A stretch of DNA of 56,976 nt from Nitrosomonas communis (GCF_900114745.1 NZ_FOUB01000024.1:1-56976); one strand, 5' to 3'. Shown: positions 39,601 to 49,813, counted from the stretch's first letter. The notes: generated from the sequence alone by a model not told the origin. A program made the numbers and translations.

Positions 39601-40159
39601 ACGACGAGAGCCTCAGCTAATTGCTGGTGTGATTCATTCTGTCCGCACACAAATGACGCGCCGAGGGAAAATGGCCATCATCGTGTTAGACGATGGCCAT
39701 GCCCAAGTAGAGGTAGTCGTTTATAACGAATTATTTTGTCATCACACTGATCTTCTAAAAGAAGATCAGCTTCTGATTGCTGAAGTTACTATTAATAATG
39801 CTTTTGGAAGCAACGATGAACTTCGCATTATTGCCGATAAACTTTATGATCTTGCGAGTGCCCGCTCCTGCTATGCAAAAAAATTAAGGTTCGTGCTCAA
39901 CGGCTCTGTAACCTCTGATATAGCCACTGTGGCCAGACTTAGAGAGTTGTTCATGCCTTATCGGCAAGATAGCATAACCAGAAATAAAGGTGCAGAGAGC
40001 CACCTTTATTCCTACTGCCCTGTAACGGTCATTTACCGGAACCAGTATGCAACCTGCGAGATTGAATTAGGTAATACATGGTATATTCATCTAGATGACA
40101 CATTGATTGAATCGCTATCTACCTATCTACAGCCAGAGAACGTAGAGATCATTTATTAA
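36620..40159 (+). CDS. dnaE: DNA polymerase III alpha subunit
   Basis: 1179 residues, the usual DnaE1 length. This is the replicative polymerase. The PHP domain opens the protein (FIHLRLHSEYSIVDS). The C-family polymerase core carries GPGRGSGAGSLVAYSLGI (about 370-387) and the catalytic PDFDIDF with D405 and D407. Later come helix-hairpin-helix DNA binding (ADLLRRAMGKKK, AGYGFNKSHAAAYA) and an OB-fold region (about 1000-1080). It is transcribed alone and ends 18 bases from the convergent odhB stop. Confidence 0.97.
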   Translation: MLTDPAFIHLRLHSEYSIVDSIVRIDEVLSKAASDNMPAVALTDLANLFGLIKFYQSAYKKGIKPIIGCDTWVTNEADRDKPTRVLLLCQSFTGYLLLCRLLSRAYRENLYRGRAEFRKSWFHADESGTDGLILLSGAHHSEIGSQLSQNNLSAAETLAQEWANLFPERFYIEVQRIGYANEESCVRNSLQLASKLQLPVVATHPVQFLEPEDYKAHEARVCIAEGYVLGDRRRPHRFTEQQYFKTQAEMQALFADIPAALANSVEIAKRCSLVLELGVNRLPRFPTPGTVSIEQYLREQAEAGLEKRLLVLFPEIGVYASKLPTYQNRLDFEVDTIIQMGFAGYFLIVADFINWAKQNDVPVGPGRGSGAGSLVAYSLGITDLDPMRYDLLFERFLNPERISMPDFDIDFCQDRRERVIEYVKQRYGAESVSQIVTFGTMAAKAVVRDVGRVLDLPYNFVDQLAKLVPFEIGMTLKKARAVEPQLEQRAQEEEDVRNLLELAERLEGLTRNVGMHAGGVLIAPGKITDFCPVYCADAGDSVVSQFDKDDVEKIGLVKFDFLGLRTLTILDRAVCDIRQRYAELGTQAADQQAGQSTPLLNLPFSLNHIPLEDAATYALMRQGNAIGIFQFESRGMKDLLQKAKPDRFEDLIALVALYRPGPMDLIPEFIERKHGKRVEYLDPRLEPILGPTYGVMIYQEQVMQIAQVIGGYSLGGADLLRRAMGKKKVEEMAQQRDIFVAGAVKNGLTEQDAITLFNLMEKFAGYGFNKSHAAAYALIAFQTAYLKAHFPAEFMAACLSAEMNDTDKINVFYGDCLANRLTILPPDINRSEYHFNPVDERTIRYGLGAVKGTGEGAISAIIEARNQGGWFTDLFDFCCRIDRRVVNRRVIESLIRVGAFDSIDPNRAGLLASVGIAIEFAEQRSLSIHQTSLFTEIENSFQHPALVNVSQWSDKEILQNEKLGLGFYFSGHPFSTYVKELSQFVQTRLDRLSSRREPQLIAGVIHSVRTQMTRRGKMAIIVLDDGHAQVEVVVYNELFCHHTDLLKEDQLLIAEVTINNAFGSNDELRIIADKLYDLASARSCYAKKLRFVLNGSVTSDIATVARLRELFMPYRQDSITRNKGAESHLYSYCPVTVIYRNQYATCEIELGNTWYIHLDDTLIESLSTYLQPENVEIIY

Positions 40160-40177
40160 TGAGTTATTTTTAATGGC

Positions 40178-41428
40178 TCATTGCTCAAATAACGGACTGA
40201 CAGGATATTCTAAGGCTTCCTTGATAGCAACGAGCGATAGCACGGCTTCACGACCATCAATAATGCGATGATCATAAGAGAGCGCAAGATAATTGATAGG
40301 GCGTATAATGATTTGACCATTTTCAACTACAGGGCGTTGCTTAGTCGCGTGAATACCTAAAATCGCACTTTGCGGCGGATTGATAATTGGCGTCGAAAGT
40401 ATGGACCCAAAGATGCCCCCATTAGTGATGGAAAAGGTACCACCCATTAATTCTTCAATGGTTAATTTACCCTCTTGTGCTCTTTTTGAGAAATCAGCAA
40501 TTTGCTTTTCTATCTCTGCCAGTGATAACTGATCAGCGTTACGGATAATCGGTACCACCAATCCGCGTGGACTTGCCACTGCGATACCGATATCGTAATA
40601 ACCATGATAAACAATGTCATTACCATCTACCGAAGCGTTGATAATAGGAAATTTCTTCAGCGCGGCAACAGCCGCTTTGACGAAGAACGAGGTAATCCCG
40701 AGTTTAACCCCGTGCTCTTTTTCAAAGGTATCTTTGTAACGCGTACGTAAATCAATAATCGCCTGCATATTGACTTCATTGAATGTCGTCAGGGTGGCAG
40801 TTGTCGCTTGAGACTGTACCAATCGCTCAGCAATACGCATTCGTAATCTGGTCATAGGCACGCGTTGTTCAGGTCGAGCTCCGGTTGCAGGCATGACACC
40901 TGTCTCAGGTATTTTGGTTTTTGCTTGAGAGGTAATGGTTTTATTTTTCACATAGGCTAGGATATCTTCCTTAGTGATGCGACCCTCACGTCCTGTTCCT
41001 GTGATAGCATTGAGTTCATCCAAGCTGAGATTGTTTTCTTCAGCCACCTTTTTAGCTGCGGGCATCAGCTTTGGCGTTACCTGCTCAGTTTCTTCTACGG
41101 GATGGGTTTCCTCACTTCCCGAGGCTTCAGTCGATGTGATTCTTTTTTCAGTAATGGCTTCAACCTTAGGATGCTCTTCGGCTTCCCGAGTCTCTGTCTC
41201 TATTTTAGCGATCACTTCACCACTTTTTACTATAGTACCATCACCCTTAATGATTTCAGCTAGAATACCCTGCTGCGGGGCGGGTAGCTCCAGAACTACT
41301 TTGTCCGTTTCAACATCAATTAGATTTTCACCGCGATTGACCAGATCACCTTGCTGCTTGTGCCAGGAAATCAAAGTGGCTTCAGCAACCGATTCAGACA
41401 ATTGAGGTACTTTGACTTCGATTAACAT
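40178..41428 (-). CDS. odhB: 2-oxoglutarate dehydrogenase E2, dihydrolipoyl succinyltransferase
   Basis: 416 residues. E2 passes the succinyl group to CoA and forms the core of the complex. The lipoyl domain covers 1-77 with lipoyl-lysine K43 in [10 protein letters not shown] linker rich in E and T follows, then the peripheral subunit-binding domain at about 120-160 ([18 protein letters not shown]), and the catalytic domain with SYDHRIIDG (H387, D391). It is 15 bases downstream of odhA. The E3 gene (lpd), often next in such operons, is replaced by convergent dnaE. Confidence 0.96.
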   Translation of the reverse strand: MLIEVKVPQLSESVAEATLISWHKQQGDLVNRGENLIDVETDKVVLELPAPQQGILAEIIKGDGTIVKSGEVIAKIETETREAEEHPKVEAITEKRITSTEASGSEETHPVEETEQVTPKLMPAAKKVAEENNLSLDELNAITGTGREGRITKEDILAYVKNKTITSQAKTKIPETGVMPATGARPEQRVPMTRLRMRIAERLVQSQATTATLTTFNEVNMQAIIDLRTRYKDTFEKEHGVKLGITSFFVKAAVAALKKFPIINASVDGNDIVYHGYYDIGIAVASPRGLVVPIIRNADQLSLAEIEKQIADFSKRAQEGKLTIEELMGGTFSITNGGIFGSILSTPIINPPQSAILGIHATKQRPVVENGQIIIRPINYLALSYDHRIIDGREAVLSLVAIKEALEYPVSPLFEQ

Positions 41429-41443
41429 AATCTGCTTTCCTTT

Positions 41444-44299
41444 TTAAATTTTATCCCGAAATGCCGCCTCAACCAATTCCCTCTGTTGGAATCGATCCAG
41501 CTCCAGATAACCAACAGCAGGCGATGCTGATGAAGAACGTAAAGCGTAGCTGAGAATCTGATCAGGTCGCTTATGCCTAAGGATGTAATGTTGAATACGG
41601 TGCCAAGCTCCCTGGTTGCCTGGTTCCTCCTGGCACCAGATGATTTCCTTGGCATTGTGGTAACGATCTATTTCTACTTGAAAATCTTCGTGTGGGAAGG
41701 GATAGAGCTGTTCGAGCCGAATGATGGCCATGTCTGTAATGCCTTGCTTGCGGCGATAGGCGAGTAATTCATAATATATCTTGCCACTGCAGCCAATGAT
41801 CCGTCTTACCCTATCAGTATTGAGAGGCTCTATTTCGGGAATGACGGCTTGGAATTGAACATTAGCCAGATCTTCTAATGAAGATACTGATTCTTTATGT
41901 CGAAGCAAGCTTTTGGGCATCATAATGATCAATGGCTTGCGAATGGGACGGATCATCTGACGCCGCAACAAATGAAAGATCTGGGCGGGTGTGGAAGGAA
42001 CGCATACCTGGATATTATATTCCGCGCATAACTGCAAGAACCGTTCTAGCCGGGCCGACGAATGTTCAGGCCCTTGCCCCTCATACCCATGCGGCAGCAT
42101 CATGACTAATCCGCATAAACGTCCCCATTTAGCTTCGCCCGAGGTGATAAATTGGTCAATTACGACTTGTGCGACATTAGCAAAATCACCAAACTGCGCC
42201 TCCCAAATAACGAGTGCATCCGGTTGAGCCGTCGCATAGCCATACTCGCAACCTAACACGGCTTCTTCCGAGAGCATTGAATCGATAATCGTGAAATCAG
42301 GCTGTTTGGCTGCAATATGACGGAGCGGTACATAAATGCCATCTTCTCTTTGTTCCTGCTCACGGTTCTGATCATGCAATACCGCATGGCGATGGAAAAA
42401 GGTGCCGCGCCCGCTATCTTGCCCAGAGAAGCGAATTGGATAACCCTCTTTCAGTAGTGAGGCGTAAGCCAGATTTTCAGCCATTCCCCAATCCAGTGGC
42501 AAGTTTCCTTTTCCCATTTCACGTCGATCAGCAATAATTTTTTCAACCCTCGGATGCAATTTAAAGGTCGCTGGAGTATCCGTTAGCCGTTCTGCCAGGA
42601 ATTTTAGTTTATCAATGGGGACTCCGGTTTTTACCGGTTCATTCCATTTACCTGGTTTAAGGAAAGGCGCCCAATTAGTTGCGTGAGGTGATTTATAATC
42701 ATAGAGAATGGTTTTATTGGGGTTGTTACCTGCATCCATGGCATCATAATAAGCCTTGACCATAGCTTCTGCCTCAGCCACAGTAATAACACCTGCTGCG
42801 ACCAGCTTGTCCATGTAAAGCTTGCGTGTTCCAGGATGTTTATTAATGATGTGGTACATGGAGGGCTGTGTGACCATGGGTTCGTCTTGCTCATTGTGAC
42901 CTTGCCTGCGAAAACACACTAAATCAATGACAACATCCTTGTGAAACTGCATGCGATAATCCAATGCAATTTCTGTCACCATGACAACAGCTTCAGGATC
43001 ATCGCCATTAACATGGAAAATAGGTGCTTCGATCATTTTTGCCACATCGGTGCAATAAAGGGTGGAGCGGCTGTCACGAGGATCGGAGGTAGTAAAGCCG
43101 ATCTGGTTGTTAATAATGATATGAACGGTACCGCCTGTACCATAGCCTCGTGTTTGCGACAAGTTTAATGTTTCCATTACCACCCCCTGCCCAGAGAAGG
43201 CTGCATCACCATGCAGCAACACAGGAATGACTAACTCTCCATTTTTATCATGTAAACGATGCTGGCGGGCAAGAACTGAGCCTTCCACCACAGGGTTAAC
43301 AATTTCAAGGTGGGAGGGATTAAACGCAAGGGCAAGATATACAATTCCACCCGGTGTCATCACAGCGGAGGAGAATCCCTGATGATACTTGACATCGCCA
43401 GCGGCGAGCGTCTGCATTTTTTTTCCTTCGAATTCCAAAAACAAATCTGAGGGCATTTTACCTAGCGTGTTGACCAGCACATTTAGTCTGCCTCGATGTG
43501 CCATGCCGATCACGATTTCTTGTACGCCGACTTCGCCCGCATGTTGTAGCAATTTATCCAGTAAAGGAATCAGGCTTTCGTTTCCTTCACCGGAGAAACG
43601 CTTTTGTCCAACATAACGAGTGTGAAGGTATTTTTCCAGACCTTCTGCGGCAGTCAGGCGTTCAAGGATATATCGTTTGTAATCAGCAGTAAGGCTGGGT
43701 TGGGAGCGCGGACCCTCTAGGCGATTCTGAATCCAGCGCTTCTGCTTCAAATCAGTAATAAACATATATTCTGTGCCAATGGTGCCGCAGTAAGTTTGCC
43801 GCAGTATCTGTAAGATTTCCTTTAATGGCGCATGCTCCTGACCTACCAATGAACCAGTATTAAAAACCGTTTCCATATCGGCTTCAGTCAATTCATAAAA
43901 AGCCGGATCGAGCTCTGGTGTATCCGATATTTGCTGATGATTGAGCGGATCGAGACGTGCCAGACGCACACCAAGAAAACGGTACATGTTGATAAGCTGG
44001 AGAACAGCTATTTGTTTACGTTCATTAGCCTCAGCCGAGACTAATGGAGGAGTGATTTGTGGTCCACCAAGACGTTTTTCAGATGGAGGAGTTTGTGCGA
44101 GCTTTACAAATGATTCGATGATAGGAGTATGGGGAACATCTCGTGCAGTTATCGTCAGGGTCTGTTGCAATGAATCAAAATAACTACGCCATTCAGGAGG
44201 TATCGAATCCGGGTTGCTGAGATATTTTTCATAGAGATCCTCGATAAAAGGAGCATTAGTGCCAAATAACATTGAATTCTCAAGGAATTGTCTCATCAT
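41444..44299 (-). CDS. odhA: 2-oxoglutarate dehydrogenase E1
   Basis: 951 residues. E1 decarboxylates 2-oxoglutarate with thiamine diphosphate and loads the lipoyl group of E2. The N-terminus (LFGTNAPFIEDLYEKYL) is the E2-binding part of this class. The active-site block GMAHRGRLNVLVNTLGK, the TPP motif region with HGDAAFSGQGVV, and the C-terminal SSARLERFLQLCAEYNIQV are typical. ATG codons at 44299 and 44296 are adjacent; either may be used. 180 bases separate it from gltA, enough for a promoter of its own. Confidence 0.96.
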   Translation of the reverse strand: MMRQFLENSMLFGTNAPFIEDLYEKYLSNPDSIPPEWRSYFDSLQQTLTITARDVPHTPIIESFVKLAQTPPSEKRLGGPQITPPLVSAEANERKQIAVLQLINMYRFLGVRLARLDPLNHQQISDTPELDPAFYELTEADMETVFNTGSLVGQEHAPLKEILQILRQTYCGTIGTEYMFITDLKQKRWIQNRLEGPRSQPSLTADYKRYILERLTAAEGLEKYLHTRYVGQKRFSGEGNESLIPLLDKLLQHAGEVGVQEIVIGMAHRGRLNVLVNTLGKMPSDLFLEFEGKKMQTLAAGDVKYHQGFSSAVMTPGGIVYLALAFNPSHLEIVNPVVEGSVLARQHRLHDKNGELVIPVLLHGDAAFSGQGVVMETLNLSQTRGYGTGGTVHIIINNQIGFTTSDPRDSRSTLYCTDVAKMIEAPIFHVNGDDPEAVVMVTEIALDYRMQFHKDVVIDLVCFRRQGHNEQDEPMVTQPSMYHIINKHPGTRKLYMDKLVAAGVITVAEAEAMVKAYYDAMDAGNNPNKTILYDYKSPHATNWAPFLKPGKWNEPVKTGVPIDKLKFLAERLTDTPATFKLHPRVEKIIADRREMGKGNLPLDWGMAENLAYASLLKEGYPIRFSGQDSGRGTFFHRHAVLHDQNREQEQREDGIYVPLRHIAAKQPDFTIIDSMLSEEAVLGCEYGYATAQPDALVIWEAQFGDFANVAQVVIDQFITSGEAKWGRLCGLVMMLPHGYEGQGPEHSSARLERFLQLCAEYNIQVCVPSTPAQIFHLLRRQMIRPIRKPLIIMMPKSLLRHKESVSSLEDLANVQFQAVIPEIEPLNTDRVRRIIGCSGKIYYELLAYRRKQGITDMAIIRLEQLYPFPHEDFQVEIDRYHNAKEIIWCQEEPGNQGAWHRIQHYILRHKRPDQILSYALRSSSASPAVGYLELDRFQQRELVEAAFRDKI

Positions 44300-44479
44300 G
44301 ACCAGACTCGTTTTATTTTAAAAGACAGAAGCACATTGGAATAGCGAGTACCTGCACAACATGATTTATTTTATATTGCCGGTCGACCTGTATTCCAACA
44401 ATGCTAATTTAATTTTATGAGTTTTCTCTTTTGCCCATATACATATAAAATTTATTTCTATAATTTAGGGTCTATTTTA

Positions 44480-45781
44480 CTATTTGTCAACTTCTTTCAA
44501 TGGTACGTTTCTTTGGGTTACACCGGTGTAGAGCTGACGAGGGCGTCCTATTTTTTGATCGGGATCAGCGATCATTTCATTCCATTGAGCTACCCAGCCC
44601 ACCGTTCGTGCCATTGCAAAAATTGCAGTAAACATAGAAGTTGGTATGCCTAATGCACGTTGTATGATGCCAGAGTAAAAATCGACATTGGGATAAAGTT
44701 TTTTAGTGATGAAATAATCATCCTCCAGAGCAATTCTCTCTAGCTCCAAGGCGAGCTTGAAAAGACGGTTATTATGGAGCCCCATTTCATCTAATACCTC
44801 GTGGCAGGTTTCACGCATCAGTTTTGCACGTGGATCAAAATTTTTGTATACCCGATGACCGAAGCCCATCAGGCGGAAAGGATCATTCTTGTCTTTCGCC
44901 CGTTTGATATATTCATTGATGCGTGAAGTATCGCCTATTTCTTCCAGCATGTTAAGGCATGCTTCATTTGCGCCCCCATGCGCGGGGCCCCATAAACAGG
45001 CGATGCCGGCAGAAATACAGGCAAATGGATTAGCACCACTGGAACCTGCCAGGCGAACTGTAGAAGTTGAGGCGTTTTGTTCATGATCAGCGTGAAGAAT
45101 TAAAATACGATCTAACGCTTTTACGAAAATCGGATTGGGCTCATAATGTTCAGCTGGTGTGGCAAACATCATGTACAGAAAATTTGCAGCATAGCTTAAA
45201 TCGTTGCGTGGATAAATGAAAGGTTGACCAATATTGTATTTATAAGCCATGGCCGCAATCGTGGGTAGTTTGGCAATCAGCCGGAAGGCCGATTGCTCAC
45301 GATGAACCGCATCTGAGATATCCATCGCTTCATGGTAAAAGGCTGACAAGGCACCCACTACCCCCACCATTACTGCCATAGGGTGAGCATCTCTTCGGAA
45401 TCCACTATAAAATCTGACCAGTTGTTCATGCAGCATGGTATGGCTCTTGATAGCATGAACAAATTGCTTTTTTTGTTCATCATAGGGTAATTCGCCATTC
45501 AGTAGCAAATAACAGACTTCCATGAAATCACATTGTGTAGCTAACTGTTCAATAGGGTAGCCACGATAGAGGAGTATCCCCTTATCCCCATCGATAAATG
45601 TGATAGCAGATTTGGTGCTAGCTGTAGAAAGAAAACCAGGGTCATAAGTAAACATACCACTCTTGGCATAGAGGGTATGGATATCAATCGTCTCCGGACC
45701 CATTGTACTTGATATAATCGGTAGCTCAACCGGTTCTCTATTCTCGCCAAGCAGCAAGGTTGCTTTACGTTGTTCGGACAT
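44480..45781 (-). CDS. gltA: Citrate synthase (type II, hexameric)
   Basis: 433 residues from the ATG at 45781, which has GGAG 7-8 bases upstream; an in-frame ATG 12 bases earlier is less well placed. It condenses oxaloacetate and acetyl-CoA. Motifs include [11 protein letters not shown] with a catalytic histidine, [25 protein letters not shown] with the second histidine, and the C-terminal [15 protein letters not shown]. Lengths and motifs fit the NADH-sensitive gram-negative type. sdhE is 68 bases upstream. Confidence 0.96.
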   Translation of the reverse strand: MSEQRKATLLLGENREPVELPIISSTMGPETIDIHTLYAKSGMFTYDPGFLSTASTKSAITFIDGDKGILLYRGYPIEQLATQCDFMEVCYLLLNGELPYDEQKKQFVHAIKSHTMLHEQLVRFYSGFRRDAHPMAVMVGVVGALSAFYHEAMDISDAVHREQSAFRLIAKLPTIAAMAYKYNIGQPFIYPRNDLSYAANFLYMMFATPAEHYEPNPIFVKALDRILILHADHEQNASTSTVRLAGSSGANPFACISAGIACLWGPAHGGANEACLNMLEEIGDTSRINEYIKRAKDKNDPFRLMGFGHRVYKNFDPRAKLMRETCHEVLDEMGLHNNRLFKLALELERIALEDDYFITKKLYPNVDFYSGIIQRALGIPTSMFTAIFAMARTVGWVAQWNEMIADPDQKIGRPRQLYTGVTQRNVPLKEVDK

Positions 45782-45824
45782 ATCTATCTCCATGGTTTGA
45801 GGATGGATCTACACGCTTTAGTTT

Positions 45825-45853
45825 ATTATAACTGGCAGCGTAAGTTTGCTTAA
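45825..45853 (-). promoter_or_regulatory. Possible gltA promoter
   Basis: On the minus strand a perfect TATAAT (45825-45830) has TTAAGC (45848-45853, only three matches to consensus) 17 bases upstream. It lies between sdhE and gltA and could start a separate gltA transcript inside the cluster. Confidence 0.4.
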
Positions 45854-46083
45854 CTTTGTTGAAGAAGCTTTAGCAATGACTTCAAGTTTTCGCTTGCTGC
45901 TTCCTTTTTTGAAGAAATTATATCCCACAGATCATTATCAGGGAGTAAGAGCAATGTTTCAAACGTTTTTAACTGCGTTTCATCTAATTGCGCATAGTGT
46001 TTATCCAAGAAGCGCTGCAATACAATATCCAGCTCTAGTAAGCCGCGCCGACAACGCCAATAAAGGCGTTCTCGCTGTTTCAT
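45850..46083 (-). CDS. sdhE: SdhE, FAD assembly factor
   Basis: 77 residues. SdhE helps attach FAD covalently to SdhA. The diagnostic RGLLELD motif, here CRRGLLELDIVLQRF, is at about 12-26, and LLLLPDNDLWDII follows. The start overlaps the sdhB stop by four bases (ATGA), so the two are translationally coupled. Confidence 0.95.
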   Translation of the reverse strand: MKQRERLYWRCRRGLLELDIVLQRFLDKHYAQLDETQLKTFETLLLLPDNDLWDIISSKKEAASENLKSLLKLLQQS

Positions 46084-46775
46084 ACTGTTCTCTTTACCAA
46101 TATATTTTTAATTTTACCAATTGCACTGGTTGGATTTAATCCTTTTGGACAGACATCTACACAATTCATGATTTCATGGCAGCGAAACAGGCGATAGGGA
46201 TCTTCCAGATAATCCAATCGTTCAGCAGTAGCTTGATCACGGCTGTCAGCCAGAAAACGGTAGGCTTGCAGCAGGCCGGCAGGGCCGACAAATTTATCTG
46301 GATTCCACCAGAACGAGGGACATGCTGTTGAACAGCAAGCACACAGGATACATTCATAAAGCCCATCCAATTCAGCCCTTTCTTCCGGTGATTGCAATCG
46401 CTCGGTCTCTGGGGGAGGATCATTATTGATCAAATAAGGCTTGATCGAGTGATATTGCTTAAAAAATTGTGTCATATCCACAATTAAATCACGAATAATT
46501 GGTAGACCAGGCAGAGGGCGGATTTCTACCGGTTCTTTCAGGCTGACTAAGGGAGTGATACAAGCTAATCCATTTCGGCCATTAATGTTCATTGCATCTG
46601 AGCCACATACACCTTCCCGGCAGGAGCGACGCAAGCTAAGACTGTCATCCTGAGATTTAATTCGAATCAAGGCGTCCAGCAGCATTTTGTCAGTTGGCTC
46701 TAACTCAATATCGTAATCCTGCATATAAGGTTTCTCATCCTTGTCAGGATTATAGCGGCTAATTGAGAATCGCAT
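46080..46775 (-). CDS. sdhB: Succinate dehydrogenase iron-sulfur subunit
   Basis: 231 residues. It carries electrons from FAD in SdhA to quinone through three clusters. [2Fe-2S]: C52, C57, D60 and C72, the aspartate replacing one cysteine as in E. coli. [4Fe-4S] and [3Fe-4S]: CILCACCSTACP (142-152) and CHEIMNCVDVCPKG (199-209). A GGAGGAGC site precedes the ATG. The sdhC, sdhD and sdhA genes, normally upstream, are not here; thrC occupies that place 108 bases away. Confidence 0.96.
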   Translation of the reverse strand: MRFSISRYNPDKDEKPYMQDYDIELEPTDKMLLDALIRIKSQDDSLSLRRSCREGVCGSDAMNINGRNGLACITPLVSLKEPVEIRPLPGLPIIRDLIVDMTQFFKQYHSIKPYLINNDPPPETERLQSPEERAELDGLYECILCACCSTACPSFWWNPDKFVGPAGLLQAYRFLADSRDQATAERLDYLEDPYRLFRCHEIMNCVDVCPKGLNPTSAIGKIKNILVKRTV

Positions 46776-46883
46776 GATTGAAGCTCCTCCGTTTCTTAAC
46801 AGTTAATATTCACCGATAAAGATTGTAGGGCAGGGTGATGGCATCGATGCAGTTTAAAAGATTGATCTATTCAGAATGAAATC

Positions 46884-48305
46884 TTAATCATCAAGTCTGT
46901 TAATCTTCTGGGAGATAAAGGTCTTGATCGCATCCACATCTTTATCCATGACCTCAAAACGTTGAGGTAGGTCCTCCAGATTTTTAAATCCTGCAGACCG
47001 TGCAGGCTCAAATCCCACAGCTTCTTTGATACTTTCGGCAAACTTTGTGGGTAGCGCAGTTTCCAGGCAAATAAGCGGAATGCCTGGTTCGCGATATTCA
47101 AGTCCAACTTTTACTCCATCCGCGGTATGGGTGTCAATCAAAACCTTGTATTCATGATAGAGTTGGCGAATCGTATCAATGCGTGCGGCGTGATGACTGG
47201 TGCCGGAAACAAAGCCAAACTCTTTCGTCTTGACCCATAACGCAGTCCCAAATAGATCAAAGGCATTTCCTTTATCAATGGATTGCCATAATTCCTTAAC
47301 CCGCATAGCATTGCGGTCTGTCAGATCAAAAATAAATCTTTCAAAATTGGAAGCTTTGGAGATATCCATCGAGGGGCTGCTTGTGTGATGTGTTTCAGTA
47401 GTAGTGCGCGGCCGATACAGTCCAGTACGAAAAAACTCGTCCAATACGTCATTTTCGTTAGTGGCTAGAATGAGTTGTTTGATTGGCAGCCCCATCATGC
47501 GCGCAACATGACCCGCGAAGATATTTCCAAAATTTCCCGATGGCACAGAAAATGATACTTGCTCATCATTAGAATGAGTAACTGCAAAATACCCTTTGAA
47601 ATAGTAAACGATCTGCGCAGCTATGCGCGCCCAGTTGATCGAATTGACCGTGCCGATATGGTGTTTTTCTTTGAATGTATGATCATTACTGACTGCTTTG
47701 ACAATATCCTGGCAGTCGTCAAAGACACCGCGAATAGCAATATTGAAAATATTGTCATCTTGTAAGGAAAACATTTGTGCGGTTTGGAAACGGCTCATTT
47801 TGCCAAGTGGCGAAAGCATGAATACACGGATACCACGTTTGCCGCGCATGGCATACTCAGCACTTGAACCGGTATCACCTGAAGTGGCTCCGAGTATATT
47901 CAGTTCAGCATTTGTCTTGACCAATGTATATTCAAACAAATTTCCCAATAACTGCATGGCGATATCCTTGAATGCCAAGGTTGGCCCATTTGACAAACAC
48001 AAAATGTGCAACCCAGGTTCAAGGGTTTTAACCGGTGTAATGTCTGTGCTGCCAAATGCTTCCGCTGTGTAAGTGCGCGCTATCAAGCTGCGCAAATCAT
48101 TAGCAGGAATATCATCCATGAAACGAGAAAGTACTTCAAATGCAAGCGCTTGATAATCAAGATGACGCCATGCTTCAAGTTCAGGTGGACTGATCTTTGG
48201 ATAAACTTCAGGTACAGCGAGCCCACCGTCTGGAGCAAGGCCGCTCAGCAGTATTTCAGTAAAAGTTCTTGGCGACATACCGCCGCGAGTTGAGATATAA
48301 CGCAT
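46884..48305 (-). CDS. thrC: Threonine synthase
   Basis: 473 residues, the longer (class with N-terminal extension) form of threonine synthase. It turns O-phosphohomoserine into threonine using PLP. MRYISTRGGMSPRTFTEILL opens it; GPTLAFKDIAMQLLGN carries the PLP lysine; GATSGDTGSSAEYAMRG binds the phosphate. It lies 98 bases after hom in the same direction, forming a hom-thrC threonine pair. Confidence 0.96.
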   Translation of the reverse strand: MRYISTRGGMSPRTFTEILLSGLAPDGGLAVPEVYPKISPPELEAWRHLDYQALAFEVLSRFMDDIPANDLRSLIARTYTAEAFGSTDITPVKTLEPGLHILCLSNGPTLAFKDIAMQLLGNLFEYTLVKTNAELNILGATSGDTGSSAEYAMRGKRGIRVFMLSPLGKMSRFQTAQMFSLQDDNIFNIAIRGVFDDCQDIVKAVSNDHTFKEKHHIGTVNSINWARIAAQIVYYFKGYFAVTHSNDEQVSFSVPSGNFGNIFAGHVARMMGLPIKQLILATNENDVLDEFFRTGLYRPRTTTETHHTSSPSMDISKASNFERFIFDLTDRNAMRVKELWQSIDKGNAFDLFGTALWVKTKEFGFVSGTSHHAARIDTIRQLYHEYKVLIDTHTADGVKVGLEYREPGIPLICLETALPTKFAESIKEAVGFEPARSAGFKNLEDLPQRFEVMDKDVDAIKTFISQKINRLDD

Positions 48306-48403
48306 AATATTCTGATTGAAATAATAAGGGAGGAGAAGAAATAAGCGACTATCCTGGACTGATTTTGAAAAAATGCATCAATTCGACTCAAATTAAATCA
48401 TGC

Positions 48404-49717
48404 TTATTTGTTTAATTCTTCCAAACGGATTCGTACTATCTTTCCTGCCATAGTAGGTAACTTCTCAATTTTATCTAATGCTGCAATGATGTTCTTTTCT
48501 ACCGTTGTATGAGTGAGCATGATGATATTGACTTTATCCTCTTCCTCAGCGTGCTCTTTCTGCACCATAGCGTTGATCGAAATATCTGAATCAGCCAGGA
48601 TACGTGTAATATCGGCAAGAACACCGGGTTGATCCATCACCTGTAATCGAAGATAGTAAGCGGTTTCAACCTCTTCCATCGGCACGATCGGAATATTTGA
48701 TAATAATTCTGGGAGAAATGCGAGATAAGGCACGCGATGTTCCGGATCGGCAGTAAGCAAACGTGCTACATCGATCAAGTCGGCTATCACCGAGCTGGCT
48801 GTAGGTTCTGCGCCTGCCCCTGCCCCATAGTAAAGCGTCGGTCCGACGGCGTCACCTTTCACGACTACCGCATTCATCACGCCTTCCACATTGGCGATCA
48901 ATCTTTTAATAGGGATGAGGGTAGGATGCACACGTAATTCAATACCCTTTGTTACACGTTTGGTAATCCCGAGTAGCTTGATGCGGTAACCGAGCTCTTC
49001 AGCATAGCGGATATCGTCATTACTGAGTTTGGTGATGCCTTCGATATAGGCCTTGTCAAATCTGACTGGGATACCAAAAGCGATCGCTGCCATGATGGTT
49101 ATTTTATGGGCAGCGTCGATTCCTTCTATATCGTAAGTAGGGTCAGCTTCAGCGTAGCCAAGTTTTTGTGCGTGGGCCAACACTGTACCGAATGCAAGCC
49201 CTTTCTCACGCATCTCCGACAAAATAAAATTACTGGTGCCATTGATAATACCAGCAATCCATTCTATTCGATTGGCGGCTAGTCCCTCGCGCAATGCTTT
49301 AATAATGGGTATCCCGCCTGCAACTGCAGCCTCAAAGGCAACAATGACGCCTTTTTGCTGAGCGGCTGCAAAAATCTCACTGCCATGAGATGCTAAAAGC
49401 GCTTTATTGGCCGTAATCACATGCTTGCCGTTGGCAATAGCTTGTAGTATCAGCTCCTTGGCAATAGTTTGTCCGCCAATCAATTCGATTACGATATCAA
49501 TATCGGGGCGTGAGACGACTTCGAATGCATCAGCAGTTACTGTCGTGTCGCGATCAGCCAGGCGGCGTGCTTTTTCGATATCACGGTCAGCAATAATACG
49601 GATCACAATATTGCGACCGACACGGCGCGCAATTTCTTCCTGGTTACGTTTCAGTACGGCGTAGGTACCGCCGCCAACTGTACCAATTCCTAATAAGCCA
49701 ACGTTAATGGGTTTCAT
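48404..49717 (-). CDS. hom: Homoserine dehydrogenase
   Basis: 437 residues, monofunctional. It reduces aspartate semialdehyde to homoserine. The Rossmann nucleotide site is at the start (VGLLGIGTVGGGTYAVL), the catalytic region holds KALLASHG, AGGIPIIKALREGL and the GIINGTSNFILSEM block, and a C-terminal ACT domain (about 355-430, YYLRLQVMDQPGVLADIT) gives threonine feedback in related enzymes. It is followed by thrC. Confidence 0.96.
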   Translation of the reverse strand: MKPINVGLLGIGTVGGGTYAVLKRNQEEIARRVGRNIVIRIIADRDIEKARRLADRDTTVTADAFEVVSRPDIDIVIELIGGQTIAKELILQAIANGKHVITANKALLASHGSEIFAAAQQKGVIVAFEAAVAGGIPIIKALREGLAANRIEWIAGIINGTSNFILSEMREKGLAFGTVLAHAQKLGYAEADPTYDIEGIDAAHKITIMAAIAFGIPVRFDKAYIEGITKLSNDDIRYAEELGYRIKLLGITKRVTKGIELRVHPTLIPIKRLIANVEGVMNAVVVKGDAVGPTLYYGAGAGAEPTASSVIADLIDVARLLTADPEHRVPYLAFLPELLSNIPIVPMEEVETAYYLRLQVMDQPGVLADITRILADSDISINAMVQKEHAEEEDKVNIIMLTHTTVEKNIIAALDKIEKLPTMAGKIVRIRLEELNK

Positions 49718-49813
49718 ATTCCAATTCTTAAAATAAGCAAAGCATATTACAAAATAATTAAATTATGGATTTTTCAGAATTTCTGAGAATATTTAATGAG
49801 ATTTGCTATGGGA

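Noticed and set aside
40157..40200. Shared terminator between dnaE and odhB
   Set aside because: The 18-base gap between stops has no stable hairpin with a T-run on either strand.
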